Positions 33,073 through 39,539 of a DNA stretch of 39,925 bases are shown in pieces. Location of the stretch: IMG/VR virus record IMGVR_UViG_3300032050_000321, positions 1 through 39,925 of that record. The stretch is one strand, 5' to 3'. The notes beneath the pieces were generated by a model that ran no database searches, had not been told where the DNA came from, and saw only the letters and a program-made list of their open reading frames with translations. The translations under genes were made by a program, and so were the position numbers. Source of the stretch: a virus. Within the stretch, counting starts at the first letter, position 1; the number at the start of each line of letters is the position of its first letter.

Positions 33073-34298
33073 AGATGCACCGCCTTTCCATACTTGTGTG
33101 TAAACCGTTTGTTGTCTTTGATGCACCACAACAAAGGGGCGCTGACCTTAGACCAATCACCCTCCCCATCGTAGAAGCACCCGTCTGTTACCACCACTAC
33201 GCAGTCGGGATTGATCTGCTTGTCACCCATGAACTTGATTACACAGGAGGGATCAGTCCCTCCACCACCTCGTGGTTTCGTAGAATCAGTTAGGGTTTGA
33301 ACCGCCCCGTCTTCGTAAGTCTCGTGCCCCGCCACATGGCTGTCCCAATACATCAACTCAACCTTCTGTGGTGTGACCTCTTCGCAGATGGACTTGATCT
33401 CAGATAAGAACTCAGACAATACCTCGCCACCTATCGAACCTGAAGTATCCACCGCAACCGCGATGCACTCCATGCGTTGAGAGATAGCAGTCGGCATATA
33501 GATACCCGACCCAAGCAGTCGCTTGTTGAACCGACGCCACGATGAGTCGTCGTGTCCCTTGGCAATCTGCTTGACAAAGTCCCGTAGTACCTCGCGCCAA
33601 TCAATCTTAGGATTAAGCAATTCTTGAATATCACGAGATACACCACCGTTCATCTTGCCTGCAAGCAAGGCGCCTTGACGCAATGCGTTGTCGATCTCCT
33701 TGGCAATCTGCTCGGCTTCCTTCGCATCCATCTGCCCCGCCTCTTCCCATAGATGCTCATCGAACCCTTTAACATTTCCGTGCGGTGCGGATTTGTTACC
33801 ACCTTCAGACTTATGTGAGCCACCTGAGCCACCCCTACCATCTTCCTCCTTCTCAAGAATTAGGAATACTTGATGCGCATCCATACCACGGAACCGTTCA
33901 TCTATCAGCCCCATGACATTGCCTTCCTCGTCAGTCGGCATACGCACCACCTCCTGATCAGGGTCGTGATCTTGGATCTGCAAGTTAATGACATAGTCAC
34001 AGGCAGCGTTGGCTAAGCCCTTGTTCTTCTTAAACAACTTCTCCCATGTGGTGAGATGCCGATACGCCTTGTGCATAGCCTCATGCAAGATAAGAAAGCC
34101 CAACTGCTTATCATCTAAGCGATCAACAAACGCACGCCCGTAGAACACATTGATACCGTCAGTCGCGGCAGTCGGCATTGATTCCTCAACCGTCACCTTG
34201 CCCACCATGAACAGACCTGAGAACAAACAAAACTTCTTATGACGCATGAGAGCCACATGGACTTTCTCGATGCGTTGCTCGGCAGTTAATTTAGCCAT
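33069..34298 (-). CDS. Metallopeptidase-like/VWA protein (DUF2201-like), partner of the MoxR-type ATPase
   Basis: A protein of 409 residues with two domains. The N-terminal half has a zincin motif, LILHEAMHKAYRH (H72 to H76), followed by NAACDYVINLQI with D101 as a possible third ligand, as in DUF2201 N-terminal domains. The C-terminal half is a von Willebrand A domain with the metal-ion site DTSGS (D284, S286, S288) and a later VVVTDGCFYDG. The linker at 152-180 is Gly/Ser-rich and contains NKSAPHGNVK, encoded by a copy of the 29-bp palindrome. Related VWA proteins work with MoxR-type AAA+ ATPases to remodel or metallate targets. It overlaps the genes on both sides by eight and four bases. 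Confidence 0.85.
   Translation of the reverse strand: MAKLTAEQRIEKVHVALMRHKKFCLFSGLFMVGKVTVEESMPTAATDGINVFYGRAFVDRLDDKQLGFLILHEAMHKAYRHLTTWEKLFKKNKGLANAACDYVINLQIQDHDPDQEVVRMPTDEEGNVMGLIDERFRGMDAHQVFLILEKEEDGRGGSGGSHKSEGGNKSAPHGNVKGFDEHLWEEAGQMDAKEAEQIAKEIDNALRQGALLAGKMNGGVSRDIQELLNPKIDWREVLRDFVKQIAKGHDDSSWRRFNKRLLGSGIYMPTAISQRMECIAVAVDTSGSIGGEVLSEFLSEIKSICEEVTPQKVELMYWDSHVAGHETYEDGAVQTLTDSTKPRGGGGTDPSCVIKFMGDKQINPDCVVVVTDGCFYDGEGDWSKVSAPLLWCIKDNKRFTHKYGKAVHL
33770..33798 (-). repeat. Dispersed palindromic element copy 2, in frame inside the VWA gene
   Basis: On the leftward strand it runs from TAACAAATCCGC to CACGGAAATGTTA. The outer arms TAACA/TGTTA are perfect and the inner part is an imperfect inverted repeat. 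It encodes NKSAPHGNV within the Gly/Ser-rich linker of the VWA protein. It differs from copy 3 at only one position inside the element. Confidence 0.85.
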
Positions 34299-34662
34299 GA
34301 TTTTCTTCCTCTTTAAGTTTTGCTACGTCTTTAGTTTTTTCTGCTTCAATCCACTTATTTAACTTGTACGTTGTCTCCAAAAAAGTATCGCGCAAAGATT
34401 CTGCTTCACTCATATCACTACAAGAATACTTGTAGTTTTCAATGTAGTAATCAACTACATCTACAAACTTTGCGCTAAGCAATCCACAACTGTCGTATTC
34501 AAAATGTTTGCAATCCATATCATACCCTTGAAGATATCCGGGTACATGAACCCAAACTTCTGCCCCTCCTGACATAACTACAAATTCCGTCCTAAATAAT
34601 GGGCGACCATCTTCTTCTGATTTCGGCAGTTCACACTTTTCCGAGTCTACTAATTCAGTCAT
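34291..34662 (-). CDS. Acidic protein of unknown function, 123 residues
   Basis: The product begins MTELVDSEKCELPKSEEDGR, then a beta-rich part (FRTEFVVMSGGAEVWVHVPG), a cysteine-containing stretch (DMDCKHFEYDSCGLL) and a helical, charged end (LNKWIEAEKTKDVAKLKEEE). It is AT-rich relative to the ATPase gene. It lies between the ATPase and VWA genes, overlapping the VWA gene by eight bases and the 61-residue gene by one (TAATG). It may be an adaptor for the complex. No family is recognised. Confidence 0.65.
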   Translation of the reverse strand: MTELVDSEKCELPKSEEDGRPLFRTEFVVMSGGAEVWVHVPGYLQGYDMDCKHFEYDSCGLLSAKFVDVVDYYIENYKYSCSDMSEAESLRDTFLETTYKLNKWIEAEKTKDVAKLKEEENHG

Positions 34663-34847
34663 TATGTTTCCTTTTCAAATAAAATGTTTAACGCAGGGTC
34701 AAGTTCGATGCATGTACTTGCCTTGACATACCGCATCCATATAGCATGCTCGTGAATTGCTCGTATATGCCAAATGCTTTCGTCACCGTAATGATCCTTG
34801 CGCAATAGTATCCACACCTTGTCTTCATACAACACATAGCCCACCAT
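34662..34847 (-). CDS. Small protein of unknown function, 61 residues
   Basis: The product, MVGYVLYEDKVWILLRKDHY then IWHIRAIHEHAIWMRYVKAS, is rich in aromatic residues and histidine and looks like a small beta-rich domain. It starts two bases after the ATPase stop and ends in a TAATG overlap with the next gene. Tight packing in the operon supports coding. No function can be stated. Confidence 0.65.
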   Translation of the reverse strand: MVGYVLYEDKVWILLRKDHYGDESIWHIRAIHEHAIWMRYVKASTCIELDPALNILFEKET

Positions 34848-34849
34848 GA

Positions 34850-35938
34850 TTAGAACAAGTACTGATTCTCACGCATCCATGTAACAAACGATGCGCTTGT
34901 CATCACCAATGACTTCTTCTCGTCAGATTTCATAGCAGACAGACAGAACACAGACTGCAACTCCTTCGGCGTGCGCTTCATATACTCGAACCACTTGCCG
35001 ATACTTGCTCTATCTATTCTCTGCAATGCGTTGAACGCTAAGATGCAAAGTGCTGCTGGAGATGAGGGTACGGGTGCTTCGTTGGGCTTGTTCACAATCT
35101 GCTCCCATGTTGGTAGCGAGTCAGCCACCTCCAAGTACGCCAACATATCTCTCGCTGCTGCTGCGCCAATCGTACCTTCGAGTGCTGTCTTTAGAGAATT
35201 GTGTGACATGTTGAGACGCTTCTTAACGATGTTGCTTGACTTGACCAAAGTGCGTGGTGATACACAAGAATCCTGTGGCTTCTTCGGATGAAAGATGTAC
35301 GGGTTCTCTGCCTGCCCACCGTCATAGCAAGACGCCAATACTTGCGGGTACTCTTTGACAAAGGTAATTACCTCGGGCGCCACATTGTTCTGCACCGCAT
35401 ACATACCCCATGAGTCAGCATCAATCGTACCGTCGGCGTTGATACCGGCATGTGGTTTCTTGACCCTGATCTTGGTAATGCGACCAATCGTATGTGCCTT
35501 GATCGTATCGCCAACCCCGTCGGTTGTCAGGTTACCCGCGATCATCACGATAGAGTCCTCGTGAAGTTTCACCCCACCGATGCGACGCTCGTGGATTAGT
35601 GGATGCAACATGTTCTGCACCGCCTGAGATGCCTTGGTGAACTCGTCGATGAAGATGACAAGTGGCTCGCCCGTATGCAGTCCCCAATGATCGTTAAGAT
35701 AGAAATGCGTAGTCTTAGTGTCATGGTTTGGTACCGGTATACCCACATCGCCCAACTCTGTGTTCGGCGCATCAATATACACACCCTTGTGACCCGTCAT
35801 TGCCACGACGGTGTCGTGCATCGCGGTCTTACCAATCCCCGGCTCGCCTACAAGGTAGCAAGTGTTGGTCGTACCAATTGCAACTACGATCTCTGCTGCT
35901 TCGGTTAGGGTAACGCTACTATTTAGATTGACTTCCAT
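34850..35938 (-). CDS. MoxR/CobS-like AAA+ ATPase
   Basis: A protein of 362 residues. Walker A is LVGEPGIGKT (K37) and Walker B is LVIFIDEFTKA (D98, E99). APNTELGDVGIPVPN has the shape of the MoxR/CobS insertion before the active site, and SIVMIAGNLTTDGVGD is the sensor-1 region. The C-terminal helical domain includes RTLVKSSNIVKKRLNMS. Phage members are often labelled cobS after cobaltochelatase, but no cobalamin genes are present here, so that name is avoided. It should power remodelling of a target recruited by the VWA protein encoded downstream. AGAGGA lies before the ATG. Confidence 0.9.
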   Translation of the reverse strand: MEVNLNSSVTLTEAAEIVVAIGTTNTCYLVGEPGIGKTAMHDTVVAMTGHKGVYIDAPNTELGDVGIPVPNHDTKTTHFYLNDHWGLHTGEPLVIFIDEFTKASQAVQNMLHPLIHERRIGGVKLHEDSIVMIAGNLTTDGVGDTIKAHTIGRITKIRVKKPHAGINADGTIDADSWGMYAVQNNVAPEVITFVKEYPQVLASCYDGGQAENPYIFHPKKPQDSCVSPRTLVKSSNIVKKRLNMSHNSLKTALEGTIGAAAARDMLAYLEVADSLPTWEQIVNKPNEAPVPSSPAALCILAFNALQRIDRASIGKWFEYMKRTPKELQSVFCLSAMKSDEKKSLVMTSASFVTWMRENQYLF

Positions 35939-35955
35939 TTTTATTTCCTCTTTGG

Positions 35956-36903
35956 TTAATTAAAATACTTACGGTTTGAATTGCTTACTGCTACTCCAAT
36001 TGGTACTTCTACTTTATTAAAAACCTCCGTGTTATAAACATACTTAATTACCTCATCAAAGTAGGCAAGCATGGTCGAACCTATCTCCACTTGCTCTTCA
36101 GAGAAATACCCCCATGACTTAATAAATGCATTCAACCTACTGTTGTGATTCAGGCACGACACACCCAACTGCACAAAGTAATGGTAAAACTTCTCCAAGT
36201 CCTCGGGATCTTGCGCCTGCTTGACTGCTTGCAAGAATACTTTGCATATATCGTTTCTGCGAGTTACTCTGTACCCGCTTTGACTAGGCAGATAGACTTT
36301 AAGCACCATCTTCCCGTAAGTCTGTTGTGTTTCTACCAACTCCTCGGGCAACTGTTGGGCTACGGCGTTGACCTCCTCATCTTTTATGCCTGTAAGTATT
36401 TTGCCCATGTTCTTAACGTATTCTAGGAAAGCACCAAACTCTTTGCGCTTAGACTTCATAGCGACCCTGTTCAACTTATACGCATGCGTTCGCACAGGGT
36501 TCATCACCTCACCGTCTTTGATAGCGATGGGAGTCTCTGAGTCTGCGAACGGATACCACCCCTCTTTGCCTATGACTTGTAGGTAGGTTGTCCCTCGGTC
36601 ATACTTGGTTTTGCAAGGCGATACCGCATCAATAAACTGCCTCGTGCTGACAGCGTCGTACCTGCACAGAGATATAGAGACTTCCCCGTTGGGAGACCAC
36701 ACCACTACGTGCGACCCGTACAAGGTAAGGGACACAGCACCGGTCTCTGCGTCGTGACTGATTTGGCAGTAGTTATACCGTCGGCTACCCAATGGGCGCA
36801 ATCCCTTGTCCCCGCCTGACCGGTACGGCATTACCTCGTCGTGGTACTCCTTTGCCTCTGCGTAGGTAAAGAACCTCGGCAGGTTTGCACTATTTACATT
36901 CAT
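35956..36903 (-). CDS. Conserved-looking phage protein of unknown function, 315 residues
   Basis: The product opens LPRFFTYAEAKEYHDEVMPY, then a beta-rich central part (AVSLTLYGSHVVVWSPNGEV and YLQVIGKEGWYPFADS). A helical region (KRKEFGAFLEYVKNMGKIL) follows, then KVYLPSQSGYRVTRRNDICK and FYHYFVQLGVSCLNHNS. It has no recognisable catalytic motif. It lies directly upstream of the AAA+ ATPase gene with an ATGA overlap to the small membrane-protein gene before it. A role as substrate or adaptor of the ATPase is conceivable but unproven. The family is not recognised. Confidence 0.75.
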   Translation of the reverse strand: MNVNSANLPRFFTYAEAKEYHDEVMPYRSGGDKGLRPLGSRRYNYCQISHDAETGAVSLTLYGSHVVVWSPNGEVSISLCRYDAVSTRQFIDAVSPCKTKYDRGTTYLQVIGKEGWYPFADSETPIAIKDGEVMNPVRTHAYKLNRVAMKSKRKEFGAFLEYVKNMGKILTGIKDEEVNAVAQQLPEELVETQQTYGKMVLKVYLPSQSGYRVTRRNDICKVFLQAVKQAQDPEDLEKFYHYFVQLGVSCLNHNSRLNAFIKSWGYFSEEQVEIGSTMLAYFDEVIKYVYNTEVFNKVEVPIGVAVSNSNRKYFN

Positions 36904-37082
36904 TTCTTTCCTCCCTTGTTAACATTTCCGTGCGGTGCGGGTTTGTTATCTTGTTTACCCTCTTTCTTCATGTCACGCCATGCCATGATGCCAATACCCA
37001 CCACGACAATTACTACGAACCACACCAACTCTTGTGCTGCTTGCGCAGCCATGCCTGACTCAACCCACCAATTAGTTTTCAT
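36900..37082 (-). CDS. Small single-span membrane protein whose tail carries the palindromic element
   Basis: A protein of 60 residues. The membrane helix is LVWFVVIVVVGIGIMAW (about 19-35), followed by a basic stretch RDMKKEGKQD. The C-terminal tail NKPAPHGNVNKGGKK contains NKPAPHGNV, encoded by palindromic element copy 3. The element therefore lengthens a cytoplasmic tail without breaking the frame. The gene has ATGA overlaps with both neighbours. It might anchor an early complex at the membrane or act against the host envelope; both are guesses. Confidence 0.7.
   Translation of the reverse strand: MKTNWWVESGMAAQAAQELVWFVVIVVVGIGIMAWRDMKKEGKQDNKPAPHGNVNKGGKK
36920..36948 (-). repeat. Dispersed palindromic element copy 3, in frame at the 3' end of the membrane-protein gene
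   Basis: On the leftward strand it runs from TAACAAACCCGC to CACGGAAATGTTA, with perfect TAACA/TGTTA ends. It encodes NKPAPHGNV in the tail of the 60-residue membrane protein. It has the same orientation and frame as copy 2 and differs from it by one base inside the element. Confidence 0.85.
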
Positions 37083-37195
37083 TTGTCATCTCCTCTTCCA
37101 ATAAACATACACGCCAAGAAATATACGCAGAACGCTATGGCGATCAGACCAAGTGCCCCGTTCAAGGCACGCAAAAACTCAGCGATCTCGCTCAT
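37079..37195 (-). CDS. Short membrane protein, 38 residues
   Basis: The sequence encodes MSEIAEFLRALNGALGLIAI then AFCVYFLACMFIGRGDDK. One hydrophobic helix spans about residues 12-32, flanked by an acidic start and a basic-acidic end. Both ends are joined to neighbours by ATGA overlaps (37195-37192 and 37082-37079), and AGAGGAG inside its 3' end serves the next gene. Together with the following 60-residue membrane protein it forms a pair of small early membrane proteins. The function is unknown. Confidence 0.7.
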   Translation of the reverse strand: MSEIAEFLRALNGALGLIAIAFCVYFLACMFIGRGDDK

Positions 37196-37386
37196 AGGTC
37201 AAAGTCTCCCCCGATAGCCACCATCTCGTCGATATAGTGCTGATACAGCGTGGCAAGGCGTACCTCTTCCTTGGTCGGCTTAAAGGCTTTGGCGTCGGCG
37301 TCAAAGTCGGCACTTACCTTGTAGTAGACCGTTGCTGCCTTGAGCATGAAGAAAAACGCCTCTTGATGGTTCATCTCTTGGCTCAT
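37192..37386 (-). CDS. Small protein of unknown function, 64 residues
   Basis: The start at 37386 makes an ATGA overlap with the previous gene; a longer frame to 37539 is a shadow of that gene. The product contains MNHQEAFFFMLKAATVYYKV, an acidic loop, and KEEVRLATLYQHYIDEMVA. It looks like two helices. It is part of a run of very small genes at the head of the early operon. No family is recognised. Confidence 0.7.
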   Translation of the reverse strand: MSQEMNHQEAFFFMLKAATVYYKVSADFDADAKAFKPTKEEVRLATLYQHYIDEMVAIGGDFDL

Positions 37387-37742
37387 ATTGCAGGCTCCTC
37401 GTAGCGATATTGAATGGCGTAACCCTCGTCTTTTAAGACTTTCAGGGTTGATTTGGTCAGCGTCTTGCCACCTTGGATTCTCAAGAATAGGTTGGCGGTT
37501 GGGTTGGCAGGATAGAAGTGATCCGTGCCGTAGTTGCACTTGACCATCACTCGGACAATCCCGTTCTCTGCGGGTTTGTCTTTGCCCACCTGATTCTCGC
37601 GAATGGCGTGAACCTTATCGTTTAAGGTAATGCCGTTGGTTGGCTTGGGTACAAGGTTTGGTTTCACGATTTGGTCTACAAGTCGTTGGTGCTCCATCAT
37701 GTGTACTAAGACTTGGGTTAGGTTCTCTTGGCTCATGGTCAT
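37383..37742 (-). CDS. Early protein of unknown function, 119 residues
   Basis: It begins MTMSQENLTQVLVHMMEHQR, with a basic middle (IVKPNLVPKPTNGITLNDKV) and a beta-rich end (GIVRVMVKCNYGTDHFYP, then LFLRIQGGKTLTKSTLKVL). The start overlaps the zinc-ribbon gene stop (ATGA at 37742-37739) and the stop overlaps the next start. A small nucleic-acid-binding or host-takeover protein is possible. No motif proves this. Confidence 0.7.
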   Translation of the reverse strand: MTMSQENLTQVLVHMMEHQRLVDQIVKPNLVPKPTNGITLNDKVHAIRENQVGKDKPAENGIVRVMVKCNYGTDHFYPANPTANLFLRIQGGKTLTKSTLKVLKDEGYAIQYRYEEPAI

Positions 37743-38020
37743 GCTCCTCTTGGTTGTTTTGGGTTGGTGTTGAACAGGTCGGCGGGGTTGTAGATGTGCT
37801 GATACGCTCCCTTGTTGTAGGCGATGGCTACGGTATGTTTTACCGGCTCGGTGATGTCAAGGTCTTGCTGACAGGGCAGGCAAGTGGTCTTACCTAGTCT
37901 GCTTCGCTTGAATGGGATAGCCTTGCCACAACACCGGCAAGGTTTGGGGGGCAGAGTCGCAAAGGGGTCTTTACTAACAAATCCGTGCGACGCGGAAATG
38001 TTACGGGTTGCGGTGGGCAT
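37739..38020 (-). CDS. Zinc-ribbon-like protein, first gene of the early operon
   Basis: ATG at 38020 has GGAG seven bases upstream; a TTG at 38032 is less likely. The product has 93 residues. Two cysteine pairs, PCRCCGKAIPF and TTCLPCQQDL, about 17 residues apart, form a zinc-ribbon pattern that usually binds DNA, RNA or protein. Residues 7-15 (NISASHGFV) are encoded by palindromic element copy 4, in the opposite orientation to copies 2 and 3. The gene lies about 57 bases from the predicted start of the strong promoter at 38084-38112, so it should be made very early. Confidence 0.75.
   Translation of the reverse strand: MPTATRNISASHGFVSKDPFATLPPKPCRCCGKAIPFKRSRLGKTTCLPCQQDLDITEPVKHTVAIAYNKGAYQHIYNPADLFNTNPKQPRGA
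37975..38003 (+). repeat. Dispersed palindromic element copy 4, inverted, in frame near the start of the zinc-ribbon gene
   Basis: On the + strand it runs from TAACAAATCCGTG to GCGGAAATGTTA, so relative to its gene it is inverted compared with copies 2 and 3. It encodes NISASHGFV six codons after the start. It differs from copy 1 at one internal base. The ends TAACA/TGTTA are perfect. Confidence 0.85.
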
Positions 38021-38043
38021 AAGGGTCTCCAATCAATAAAGTA

Positions 38044-38425
38044 GAACAATAGGTTGCGGACAAACTACGACTGATGAACCTATATTATAGCATGGTAAGT
38101 TTACAATGTCAAGTTCTAAATGGGTATTTGGGGGGATAATGTTCTGTATTGTTCGTAATGTTCGGGAATGTGGAAAATTTAGGAACAATATGAAATGGCT
38201 AGGGCAAGCCGTTTGAGGTGTATTGTTCTAATGTTCTTAATGTTCTTAAAAAAGTATAGCCCCCCCGAGAGTTATCCTATTCTCATGAGATTCTGCGTGG
38301 AGCCTCGGGAAGGCGTGCTGCAAAACTTTGGGAACCATGTTTTTGCCAAAAATGGCAGAACAATTGAACATTGCTTTATAATCAAAGACTTAGGCGTAGA
38401 ACAATAATCTAGAACATTAAGAACA
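38044..38425. repeat. Array of 13 TGTTC/GAACA words, candidate origin or regulator-binding region
   Basis: TGTTC occurs at 38140, 38150, 38159, 38224, 38232 and 38241. GAACA occurs at 38044, 38083-plus-100 (38183), 38358, 38366, 38399, 38412 and 38421. Within clusters the words are 8-10 bases apart, about one helical turn, with the wider consensus TAATGTTCT. Left clusters mostly face one way and right clusters the other. Chance would give about one copy in this length. The stretch 38021-38584 holds no gene I can support. It also holds the early promoter, two 16-bp direct repeats and a terminator. Confidence 0.7.
38084..38112 (-). promoter_or_regulatory. Perfect-consensus sigma-70 promoter of the early leftward operon
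   Basis: Reading leftward, TTGACA (38112-38107), exactly 17 bases, then TATAAT (38089-38084). TGC directly before the -10 box adds an extended -10 element. This is the best promoter in the window. The predicted RNA start is near 38077, giving a leader of about 57 bases before the zinc-ribbon gene. Three TGTTC words lie 28-56 bases upstream of the -35 box and one lies in the leader, so a regulator could act here. Confidence 0.9.
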
Positions 38426-38446
38426 TCTCGTACAATATTGATTGGC

Positions 38447-38483
38447 GTGGGCTATCGCGTTGCCCGTGTGGGCTATCGCGTTG
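38447..38483. repeat. Two 16-bp direct repeats, period 21
   Basis: GTGGGCTATCGCGTTG occurs at 38447-38462 and 38468-38483 without mismatch, two helical turns apart. Directly to the right are three copies of AACTGGT (near 38490, 38504 and 38520). The repeats sit between the TGTTC/GAACA array and a terminator. They could be part of a replication origin or a protein-binding site. Confidence 0.75.
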
Positions 38484-38513
38484 GGAGAGAACTGGTTAGA
38501 CAGAACTGGTCAG

Positions 38514-38542
38514 AAAAAAACTGGTCAGGCGGAGCCTGCCCA
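38514..38542 (-). terminator. Rho-independent terminator of the 39491-38585 leftward unit
   Basis: On the leftward strand TGG and CAGGC pair with GCCTG and CCA around a TCC loop, with one mismatch between the two stem parts. G and seven T (38520-38514) follow at once. This is a classic terminator form. It lies 43 bases after the 48-residue gene. A second possible hairpin (CCCCG/CGGGG around ACTGC/GCAGT) lies at about 38547-38576. Confidence 0.75.
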
Positions 38543-38584
38543 TTCCGCCCCGAACTGCTACGCAGTCCGAGACGGGGGCTTGGC

Positions 38585-38731
38585 TTAAATCGCGAAGAAT
38601 ATCGCACGAAGGGCTTGGTAGCGTGACGCGCCAAGATTGCGCAAATGCCAATAGGCGCGCTTTTTGCCATGCGACTTTATGTACCAGCACAGAGTGGCAG
38701 GGTTAGATTCAAAACTCAGGGGAATATTCAT
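38585..38731 (-). CDS. Short basic aromatic protein, 48 residues
   Basis: The sequence encodes MNIPLSFESNPATLCWYIKS then HGKKRAYWHLRNLGASRYQA and LRAIFFAI. AAGGTG lies six bases before the ATG. The second half, rich in Arg, Lys and aromatic residues, looks like a helix-turn-helix-like or RNA/DNA-binding helix pair. It follows the 235-residue gene by 52 bases, with a hairpin between them, and precedes a strong terminator. The ribosome site and a protein-like sequence support a gene; the function is unknown. Confidence 0.6.
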   Translation of the reverse strand: MNIPLSFESNPATLCWYIKSHGKKRAYWHLRNLGASRYQALRAIFFAI

Positions 38732-38752
38732 AATCACACCTTTCTAGAGAAT

Positions 38753-38776
38753 GGGGCAGAGCCTAGACCCTGCCCC
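38753..38776 (-). terminator. Hairpin between the two rightmost leftward genes
   Basis: A perfect 7-bp stem (GGGGCAG at 38753-38759 with CTGCCCC at 38770-38776) with a 10-base loop, seven bases after the stop of the 38784-39491 gene. On the leftward strand it is followed only by ATTCTCTAG, not a strong T run. It may be a partial terminator that lowers expression of the next gene, or an RNA-processing or stabilising hairpin. Confidence 0.5.
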
Positions 38777-38783
38777 GAGTTAA

Positions 38784-39491
38784 TTACGACTTAGCGGGAA
38801 CGAACTGCTTCAACGCGACAATCGCATCGGCAAGAACCGTCTCATTCTCGGTCTTGCAGACCTCGCTCACCAAATCGCGCAGACCTTTCTTGAGAACCGA
38901 CAACCGACCCTCAGCCTCTTTCTTGGTGTCCTTCTCGATCACCTCGATAGATTTGTCGAGAGCCTTAGCCTCAGCGATAGCCTCGGGAGTCGCTGTCCGA
39001 TACAGAGCCAACTGCGCCTCTTTCAACTCTTCGACGCTCCGACCATTCGCAACCGCGACGGCTTTCGCCTTCTCAGCCTCGCGACGCTTGGCTTTCTCAA
39101 CGGACTCAGCCTTTTCAGACTTGGGCTTGACCAACTGATACATCTTGAGGAACGGCACGACAATCTGAAGCCACGAACTGTTCGCCGAATTCGACGGGTC
39201 GATCACCTTCTTCGCTTGCGCATCGCACCGCAGGACATAAGCCGCCTCGTAACGCTTGCGACCATCTTCCCACAGGTCATAGGTCAGAACCCCCGCCGAA
39301 AACGCGGCTACAAACGCGTCTTTGATTTGGTCAAGACCCTTAGCCTGATCACCGGCAGCATCGCACAACAACTCAGCACCGCCCTGAAGCAGACTAACCT
39401 GAAACTCAGACCAACTTGGCGCAGACTGAACTGCGTCACCGTTCACTACCGCACCGACTGCGTCAGCTACTACCGTTTTCGTTTTACTCAT
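38784..39491 (-). CDS. Ala/Lys-rich early protein of unknown function, 235 residues
   Basis: ATG at 39491 has GGAG six bases upstream. In-frame ATGs at 39497 and 39542 lack this. The N-terminal 115 residues form a helical domain (SWSEFQVSLLQGGAELLCDA, YDLWEDGRKRYEAAYVLRCD). After SSWLQIVVPFLKMYQLVK comes a long charged coiled coil (KSEKAESVEKAKRREAEKAK, then further helices) to the end. The gene looks more GC-rich with C/G-ending codons than its neighbours, which may reflect high expression or a different origin. It has its own candidate promoter, operator-like palindrome and downstream hairpin, so it is probably a separately controlled early gene. Confidence 0.8.
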   Translation of the reverse strand: MSKTKTVVADAVGAVVNGDAVQSAPSWSEFQVSLLQGGAELLCDAAGDQAKGLDQIKDAFVAAFSAGVLTYDLWEDGRKRYEAAYVLRCDAQAKKVIDPSNSANSSWLQIVVPFLKMYQLVKPKSEKAESVEKAKRREAEKAKAVAVANGRSVEELKEAQLALYRTATPEAIAEAKALDKSIEVIEKDTKKEAEGRLSVLKKGLRDLVSEVCKTENETVLADAIVALKQFVPAKS

Positions 39492-39508
39492 TTTCATCTC
39501 CAATAAAC

Positions 39509-39539
39509 CGGACAAACCTAGATGATCTAGGAATGTCCG
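39509..39539. promoter_or_regulatory. 31-bp near-perfect palindrome in the leader of the 235-residue gene
   Basis: Arms CGGACAAACCTAGAT (39509-39523) and ATCTAGGAATGTCCG (39525-39539) are complementary at 13 of 15 positions around a single G. It lies 17 bases before the ATG and between the start codon and the candidate -10 element. As DNA it has the form of a dimeric repressor operator. As RNA it would make a long hairpin just before the ribosome site. Either would control the downstream gene. Confidence 0.6.

Noticed and set aside
34850-35938. Naming the ATPase cobS (cobaltochelatase)
   Set aside because: No other cobalamin gene is present and the partner is a DUF2201-like VWA protein, so only the MoxR/CobS-like family is claimed.
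38195-38407. Rightward open frame of 70 codons in the repeat region
   Set aside because: No ribosome site and no coding-like composition; it is built from the TGTTC/GAACA repeats and opposes neighbouring genes.
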